Shown here: piece by piece, positions 20,973-26,166 of the stretch
How positions within the stretch are numbered: position 1 is the first letter of the stretch
Layout: each line of letters starts with the position of its first letter
Source: a virus
Direction: 5' to 3' (one strand)
Virus record (IMG/VR): IMGVR_UViG_3300042544_004687
Location: 1-26,166 of that record
Length of the DNA stretch: 26,166 nucleotides
The notes under the pieces: generated by a model
The model's database searches: none
Told to the model about the DNA's origin: nothing
What the model saw: the letters and a program-made list of their open reading frames with translations, nothing else
Translations under genes and position numbers: made by a program

Positions 20973-22613
20973 CTAATGCGAATAATTTATGTTTTCACTT
21001 AGATTTTTATAATCTGAACCAACTTTATATGCAAGAGTAAAATTCATACCATTGTGAATTGATAATATTTTACCTATTTCATTGATTAAATATTTTTCCG
21101 AAGGGTGAATGTCAAACACTAAAGAATCATGTACTTGAAACAAAAACTGACTATTCTTTCCCTTAAAAAGTTCTCTTATTTCCCAAACTTTATCAACAAC
21201 AATTTCAGAGGCAGTTGACTGAATATAATTATTGAAACTTGCATAATTTTTTTCTATCCTGACAATTGATCCCCAATCATTAACTAAATAACCTTTATTT
21301 GAAAATTGTTCTCTCATTTCATTTGCCATTTCAATCAATGGAGATAAAAAACTTTTTACCAAATATAATTTATATTCTGGATCCGAAAGTCCCACCAATT
21401 TCTTAAGTAGAGTCTCTTCTCCTGCGCCATATAGAATAGCGTGATTTAATATTTTGCAAAAATCTCTTTCACTTTCAGATATATCAACTTTTTGATAAAG
21501 TATCTTTGCTGTTTCATAATGCAAATCGGCATCTTTATATTTATCTCTGTATTCTTCATTTTTACATTTAAACAAAGATATTCTAGTTTCAAAAGATGTA
21601 TAGTCATATACCAATATGCTACCACCCTCAAACCTTGTTATGATGTCCGCTCTTTCCTGATTATCTTTTTGAAGATTTTGAGGATTATAACTATCGTGAG
21701 CTGTTACACGACCTGTTATTGTTCTCTTATTTGAATATTCTATTTTCGATAACTTGTAATATTTTCTTATTTTGAAATTTAATCTATTGTTTGAAAAACT
21801 TTCTGAAAAGGCAATTTCTCTTGTAGACATCCAAAAAGTTGCAACATCTCGTCTACACATTCTTTTCATAAACATTTGCTCTTCAATATCTAGACCTATT
21901 GAATTAAGCTTACTCATAAAGAAAGGAGTATATTTACGATCATCAAAGTTTGGTATTATATGAAAATACTTTTCACTAGTATCAACTCCCATATTTACCC
22001 ATCTTAAATTTTCAATTGTATTTATCTCCCCTATTTCATCTAAGTCAATATATTCACAGAAATTCTTATAAGAAAAAGCTATTATCTTATAAGAATTTAG
22101 GAAAGTGGTAATTGTTTTTTTAAACTCTAACTCTGTAAGATACAAAGATTTTATGTTTATTATATAATTTTTATTGTCATTTCTAACATATAGAGCACCA
22201 CTATAAAAATATACAAAAACAGAAAATTCTTTTTTTAAATTGTTTTCACAAAATTCAAAGAAGCTTAAATTTGAAAACAAAGAATCATACTCAATAAAAT
22301 CACTTGGAAGCCATTTTTTTATTTGACTATAAAAAAACTCTTCTACTTCTTGAATAAACTTTTTTTTATCTTCCGAATGACTATAAGTCCAATATAAATT
22401 TTCTTGTATCTTTTTATCAAAAATATTTTGATTCGGGTACTTATCTTTGACATAATTCCATCCAATTAATATTGTAGGTTCATCAAAAGATTCAACACTA
22501 GAAAATACCTTATTAATCCTAACAGGGTAATTACATAAATGCTCGTTTAGAAACTGATAATCTTCGCTATCAGTTGCAATAATATTACATATAGAAAATA
22601 TATTTTGACCCAT
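20973..22613 (-). CDS. Family A DNA polymerase (T7/Pol I type), phage replicative
   Basis: 546 aa. The polymerase domain fills the C-terminal half: TGR (300-302) leading to NPQNLQ, motif A DYTSFE (337-342; Asp337 and Glu342 match E. coli Asp705/Glu710), motif B R383-x3-K387-x7-Y395-G396, and motif C VHD (494-496, Asp496 catalytic). Position 391, equivalent to E. coli Phe762, is His. The first ~280 residues are where a 3'-5' exonuclease would lie, but I see no D-x-E Exo I motif or convincing Exo II/III, so proofreading may be lost or strongly diverged. The 5' nuclease is a separate gene at 18050-19069. A TATATTTG -7 box at 22622-22629 lies 8 nt before the ATG. Likely the phage replicase; the window has no family B polymerase. 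Confidence 0.93.
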   Translation of the reverse strand: MGQNIFSICNIIATDSEDYQFLNEHLCNYPVRINKVFSSVESFDEPTILIGWNYVKDKYPNQNIFDKKIQENLYWTYSHSEDKKKFIQEVEEFFYSQIKKWLPSDFIEYDSLFSNLSFFEFCENNLKKEFSVFVYFYSGALYVRNDNKNYIINIKSLYLTELEFKKTITTFLNSYKIIAFSYKNFCEYIDLDEIGEINTIENLRWVNMGVDTSEKYFHIIPNFDDRKYTPFFMSKLNSIGLDIEEQMFMKRMCRRDVATFWMSTREIAFSESFSNNRLNFKIRKYYKLSKIEYSNKRTITGRVTAHDSYNPQNLQKDNQERADIITRFEGGSILVYDYTSFETRISLFKCKNEEYRDKYKDADLHYETAKILYQKVDISESERDFCKILNHAILYGAGEETLLKKLVGLSDPEYKLYLVKSFLSPLIEMANEMREQFSNKGYLVNDWGSIVRIEKNYASFNNYIQSTASEIVVDKVWEIRELFKGKNSQFLFQVHDSLVFDIHPSEKYLINEIGKILSIHNGMNFTLAYKVGSDYKNLSENINYSH

Positions 22614-22621
22614 ATTAGAGG

Positions 22622-22629
22622 CAAATATA
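22622..22629 (-). promoter_or_regulatory. Possible -7 element before the DNA polymerase
   Basis: TATATTTG on the minus strand in the 20-nt gap between the tail-protein stop and the polymerase ATG; no TTG at the -33 distance, so partial support only. Confidence 0.35.
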
Positions 22630-22633
22630 CGAA

Positions 22634-25600
22634 TTAATTTGGAAATCCTGAGTTTTTAACAAATTTATTAAATGAACCTATAATAAAATTAACTGATTTT
22701 TCAGTTAATTTATATATATCATACTCAATCCAACCAGCTTTATGACCTTGACCTTTTTTTGCATAATCTAAAACTCCTTTATAATTTGGATTACTTGCAT
22801 AATTTTTATTCATCTGAAACATCCCTTGAAATGTTTTTGATCCATCTGTATCAGTATTAAGACCATTTTCTATCATACCAAAATTTCCAATCCTATCCCA
22901 AGATAATCCCAAATCAGCTTGTTCATATTTTTGGAAAGCTTTTTTAATTTCAGAATAAAGCACACCGCTTCTATTTTTACCAGCACTATTAAGTTTAGGA
23001 AGCGCTTGCTCTGTTTTTTTCGCATAATGTTGCTTCCAAACATCTATAAAAGCTATTGCTAGCGATTTTGGATTTGAATAATATAAGGAATCTATATTTG
23101 CTTTTCCAACGCCAGCTGAAGACTTCAAATTTCCTGGCCAATTCGATTTTATAGCAGCCTTTGTCACAGATCCATAATTTGATTTTTTCCCTTTTGAAAT
23201 CTTGTAATGCTCCACTGCACCACCAACACCTTGATTCCACGAAAGATATATCCACAAATCAACATCTGTAACATTAGGGTCAAAATTAGCATCTAGTGTT
23301 GTATTTCCTTCAGAAGTTTCTTCAAACACAGGTTGTTGCCTAGTGGTATTTACCGCTCTATCTGTAAGACTCGATGCGTCTGTTGTTTCTTCAACAACAT
23401 TTATACTAGCTAAACTATCTAAAGTCACAGGTCTAATTCCTGCTAATTCCCCTTTTGAAAACCTCATTCTTATTCCTTCTGCTGTTGTAGACATATCATT
23501 AGGTGTAATACTATGCTTAACGTTAGTAACTTGATATATACCATTAAAAATTGGTATAGAATTTAAATAGAAATATTGCATTGGGAAAACTTGTGCGTTT
23601 CCCTTCATTTCAAAAGTTGCCTTATAGCTCCTACCTTCCATAACAGGAAGTTGAGAGCAATCTGTAGCTATCTTTTTGTTTGGATTATCATTATCAGTTG
23701 CCCTCTGAGTACTTATTATAGATTCAGCTGTCGCTTTAGTTTCATATGTGTCTACGCTAAAATTTGTAAAAATTTTATTATCTGGAGAACCAACCTTAAC
23801 TTCATAAGCATCTTGATTTGGACTTACCTCATAGTCTTCAGTTAAAGTACTTTTTTTGTCATTTATAGCCTTCACTCTAGATTCTGGTGTTGGTGTAAAC
23901 ATAACATAAAATAAGTTTTGTAATCTTACCTTTGTGCTTATTTGAGGTTTGAAAATTTCTAAATAATCATTAAAATTACCATTCCCTGGAATTGGAACGA
24001 ATGTAAAGTTGTTTTTTGTACATACTTGTTGAAACATATTTAACACAGTCGTATTACCATCAGGTCTATACATAGGTTCTATGTTTATCATTGATTTTCT
24101 AACATCAATATCAGCTTGATTATTTAAAGGGTAGTCATAAACAAAAACATTTGTATCTAGTGCTTCTATTTGACTTTTTTTATCCACACCTGATTTTATA
24201 GATGATTTTGTTGAATAATGTCTTGAATTGTCTGCAACATCTTCAGAGCCATATCTATCTTCTAATGTCTGAACTATTTTTTCAATTGGTATAATTGGAA
24301 ACTCAACATCTTTACCTGAGTCATATTTAGAATCATCAAACAACAGCGCTTCCCATTGATGATATAATGTGTGAAATTGTTTATATATTGTATCTCTACT
24401 TTCTGTAGCTTTACCTAAGACATCAGAAATAATTTGATTTCTAGTTTGTTCAACCTTATTCATCTTACTAAGTATAATACTACACATCCTCTTAATAGAA
24501 GCTCTATGATTTCTTCCTGAAGGAGAATTAAAGAAAGGTCCAAAAACTAACCCCTTATCACTAGAAAGAGGAGCCATGGCAACGGCAACAGCTAAGTTTG
24601 AAGCTGGGATTTGTAAATTAAAATCTGTAATATTTGTACTTGACGGGACTATTTTGGCTTGCTCAGCCTCATTAGAACTTGTCGGATAAAGCACCAAGTC
24701 TTCCCATTTTTGACCATCTGGAGAAAAAAGAGACGGAGAAGGATTGTTGATTTCCGAATATTTTATTACAGCAACTTTCAACCTCTCCTGAACAAAAGTT
24801 ATCCTACCTAAAGGCTCTGAAGCATTTGCGCCTGAAGCTCCCCCTGCTTGAGAAGGAAAGTATGTGTCTATAGGAACTATACCGACCAAAGGCTTTTTAC
24901 CTCCCGTTAAACTTGTTGCGTCAGGATCTTCATTTTTTGCTTGGTCATCACTAGATGCATTGTTTGCTTCTTTTGCTTTTGTTGCATCTGAACCTTGGAA
25001 AAAAACGAAAGTAAAATCATTTTTAGCAGTATCTGTTTTTGGAACTCTATATAAAATATCATTACTTAATACAGCTTGAGCCTGCATAGTTTCTTTACTA
25101 ATAAACCCTGCGTTTGATTTATCATATCCTACATCATCATCGTTTACGTTTTTTTTACTTCCAAAAACTAAATCATATATGTCATTTATATTTAGAGTAA
25201 CGCTTTCGTCAGACTTATCTACTCTAACTTTCTTATCAATAACAGTACTTGGAATTGGCTTTTTGAAATCTGAGCCAGCAAAAGGAAGACCTTCTGGTTT
25301 ACCATCTTCACCTAATAAAAAAAGACCATCATCTGTTATTAGATTTGACCAATAATAGCAAAACTGTTTTAATAACATATATTCAGTTTCTTCTATTTCA
25401 TTTAGCATTTGCTCCGATATATTATCCATATCAGAAGATGCTAACCTTAAAACTTCTTCTACAGATTCTCTATCTATTTTCCAAAAAGTATCATAATCAC
25501 CTGGATAATTTGGGTCATTACTTCTTGTTAAAAAAGAAGCAATACCAGCTCTTACCATTATATTTTGTGCAATATTCCTAAAATAAGGCTTGTATGGATT

Positions 25601-26166
25601 TCCTTTTGGAGCTTCTATGTTATTAATTCTTCTAAGAAGTTTTGTATCATCAGGTAAACCACCTATTTGATTTTCTCTTATTAAGTCTTGCGCAACACCT
25701 TGACTTACTGCGGTAATAAATTTATCTACAAAATTTAACTCATAATTTTCTATGTCAACTCCCGAACCAATAGCAGGGACTTCATTTCCAGTTTCAGTAT
25801 CTATTTTTAAAGGAAATTGCTTTCCGATTATTTCTTTTAATTGTACTTTTTCATCTCTATCTGTCGTATTTTTACTATACCCAAGAGCTCCAGCCTCCAA
25901 TATTTTACCCATAATATAACCAGAATCTCTACCCATTTGTCTAAAAATTTGACCTATAGTTATTTTTTCTAGCTGACTTTTACTTGAGTCGTATATTCTT
26001 TTTTTTATAGCAGCTTCTATAACTCTTATATTATTATCAATAAGTGTAATTCTAGATCTCATTTCTTCTGATTCATATGATCCAGAATTAAAATTCACAC
26101 TACCCAAGCTCACATTCTTGCTAGTTGCTGAACCTATTTGTGCATTAAGTAAAAGATATGTATTTA
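22634..26166 (-). CDS. Large baseplate/tail-hub-like structural protein with C-terminal lysozyme-like region, 5' end outside window
   Basis: An internal GTG at 26113 would give 1159 aa (numbering used here), but the frame is open upstream to the window edge (about 17 more codons, including YLLLNAQIGSATSKN), so the true start is probably outside. The N-terminal 250 residues are helical; the middle is Ser/Asn/Asp-rich. About 820-890 (SYKATFEMKGNAQVF, FNGIYQVTNVKHSITPNDMS) resembles the beta-barrel of hub/VgrG/gpD-like tail proteins, where a G-x-Y-x-V-x-x-V-x-H strand is typical. The C-terminus has LSWNQGVGGA (957-966) and IENGLN...FQGMFQMN (1081-1102), resembling two transglycosylase motifs but in swapped order. 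It is likely a tail-tip protein that helps penetrate peptidoglycan; family assignment is inferred. Followed after 20 nt by the polymerase. Confidence 0.88.
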   Translation of the reverse strand, partial: NTYLLLNAQIGSATSKNVSLGSVNFNSGSYESEEMRSRITLIDNNIRVIEAAIKKRIYDSSKSQLEKITIGQIFRQMGRDSGYIMGKILEAGALGYSKNTTDRDEKVQLKEIIGKQFPLKIDTETGNEVPAIGSGVDIENYELNFVDKFITAVSQGVAQDLIRENQIGGLPDDTKLLRRINNIEAPKGNPYKPYFRNIAQNIMVRAGIASFLTRSNDPNYPGDYDTFWKIDRESVEEVLRLASSDMDNISEQMLNEIEETEYMLLKQFCYYWSNLITDDGLFLLGEDGKPEGLPFAGSDFKKPIPSTVIDKKVRVDKSDESVTLNINDIYDLVFGSKKNVNDDDVGYDKSNAGFISKETMQAQAVLSNDILYRVPKTDTAKNDFTFVFFQGSDATKAKEANNASSDDQAKNEDPDATSLTGGKKPLVGIVPIDTYFPSQAGGASGANASEPLGRITFVQERLKVAVIKYSEINNPSPSLFSPDGQKWEDLVLYPTSSNEAEQAKIVPSSTNITDFNLQIPASNLAVAVAMAPLSSDKGLVFGPFFNSPSGRNHRASIKRMCSIILSKMNKVEQTRNQIISDVLGKATESRDTIYKQFHTLYHQWEALLFDDSKYDSGKDVEFPIIPIEKIVQTLEDRYGSEDVADNSRHYSTKSSIKSGVDKKSQIEALDTNVFVYDYPLNNQADIDVRKSMINIEPMYRPDGNTTVLNMFQQVCTKNNFTFVPIPGNGNFNDYLEIFKPQISTKVRLQNLFYVMFTPTPESRVKAINDKKSTLTEDYEVSPNQDAYEVKVGSPDNKIFTNFSVDTYETKATAESIISTQRATDNDNPNKKIATDCSQLPVMEGRSYKATFEMKGNAQVFPMQYFYLNSIPIFNGIYQVTNVKHSITPNDMSTTAEGIRMRFSKGELAGIRPVTLDSLASINVVEETTDASSLTDRAVNTTRQQPVFEETSEGNTTLDANFDPNVTDVDLWIYLSWNQGVGGAVEHYKISKGKKSNYGSVTKAAIKSNWPGNLKSSAGVGKANIDSLYYSNPKSLAIAFIDVWKQHYAKKTEQALPKLNSAGKNRSGVLYSEIKKAFQKYEQADLGLSWDRIGNFGMIENGLNTDTDGSKTFQGMFQMNKNYASNPNYKGVLDYAKKGQGHKAGWIEYDIYKLTEKSVNFIIGSFNKFVKNSGFPN
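22686..22711. other. Perfect 11-bp hairpin inside the end of the tail-protein gene
   Basis: AAATTAACTGA (22686-22696), loop TTTT, TCAGTTAATTT (22701-22711), about 50 nt before the stop codon. Same stem and loop lengths as the hairpin at 12411-12436, but different sequence. It may slow or weaken read-through from the structural gene into the polymerase gene. Confidence 0.5.

Noticed and set aside
22634-26113. GTG at 26113 as the true start of the large tail protein
   Set aside because: The frame is open upstream to the window edge with no stop, so the gene is treated as 5'-partial.
1-26166. TATAAATA/TATTTATA boxes as a genome-wide late promoter
   Set aside because: In DNA this AT-rich about a dozen copies are expected by chance on two strands. 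Only the copy before the 375-aa gene is listed, at low confidence.
1-26166. CRISPR array, insertion sequence, integrase or attachment site
   Set aside because: No regularly spaced repeats, transposase, recombinase of integrase type or flanking direct repeats were seen.

Overview
The window looks like part of the genome of a large tailed dsDNA phage infecting a Bacteroidota (probably flavobacterial, possibly marine) host. The DNA is very AT-rich and the genes are tightly packed, nearly all on the minus strand. They encode phage replication, recombination, nucleotide-supply and tail proteins mixed with many short unknown ORFs. The host assignment rests on two things. The sigma factor at 10997-11872 closely resembles the short primary sigma factor of Bacteroidota. 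At least six upstream regions also carry the Bacteroidota promoter pattern, TTG/TTTG, 19-21 nt, TAnnTTTG. Start codons are preceded by A/T-rich sequence rather than Shine-Dalgarno sites, which also fits this phylum. No rRNA, tRNA, CRISPR array, integrase or insertion sequence was seen.

Layout in the direction of minus-strand transcription (right to left). 26166-22634 is a large tail/baseplate-like protein whose reading frame runs off the right edge. 22613-20973 is a family A DNA polymerase, followed by a small unknown gene and a zinc-ribbon protein ending in a terminator. A consensus promoter at 20166-20196 then appears to drive one long operon: RecA/UvsX-like recombinase, 5'-3' exonuclease, DnaB-like helicase, class Ia ribonucleotide reductase beta and alpha, and a very basic 64-aa protein, closed by a terminator at 12912-12940. 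After a short unknown gene and a hairpin-rich gap, a second promoter (12356-12387) leads to an unknown gene, the sigma factor, a UvrD-like helicase and a Nudix hydrolase. A third promoter (8512-8543) leads to two small genes that end at a bidirectional terminator.

The left third holds a plus-strand 375-aa protein with weak sigma-factor-like features, diverging from ssb. It also has a membrane/coiled-coil protein, several small genes, a ClpC-like double AAA+ unfoldase with a tightly linked unknown partner, one small plus-strand gene, an unknown gene, and a truncated GIY-YIG/T5orf172-type protein at the left edge.

Functionally the window supplies a nearly complete replication set: polymerase, separate 5' nuclease, helicase, SSB, recombinase, repair helicase and dNTP synthesis. 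It also supplies control of host transcription (sigma factor) and protein quality control (unfoldase). The most unusual signals are four points. Several unrelated proteins share a short N-terminal helix followed by an (I/L)-x-E site, resembling a capsid-targeting peptide. One of these proteins looks weakly like a sigma factor. A perfect 34-bp palindrome covers a start codon. The polymerase has His at the position where Phe, Tyr or Leu is usual.
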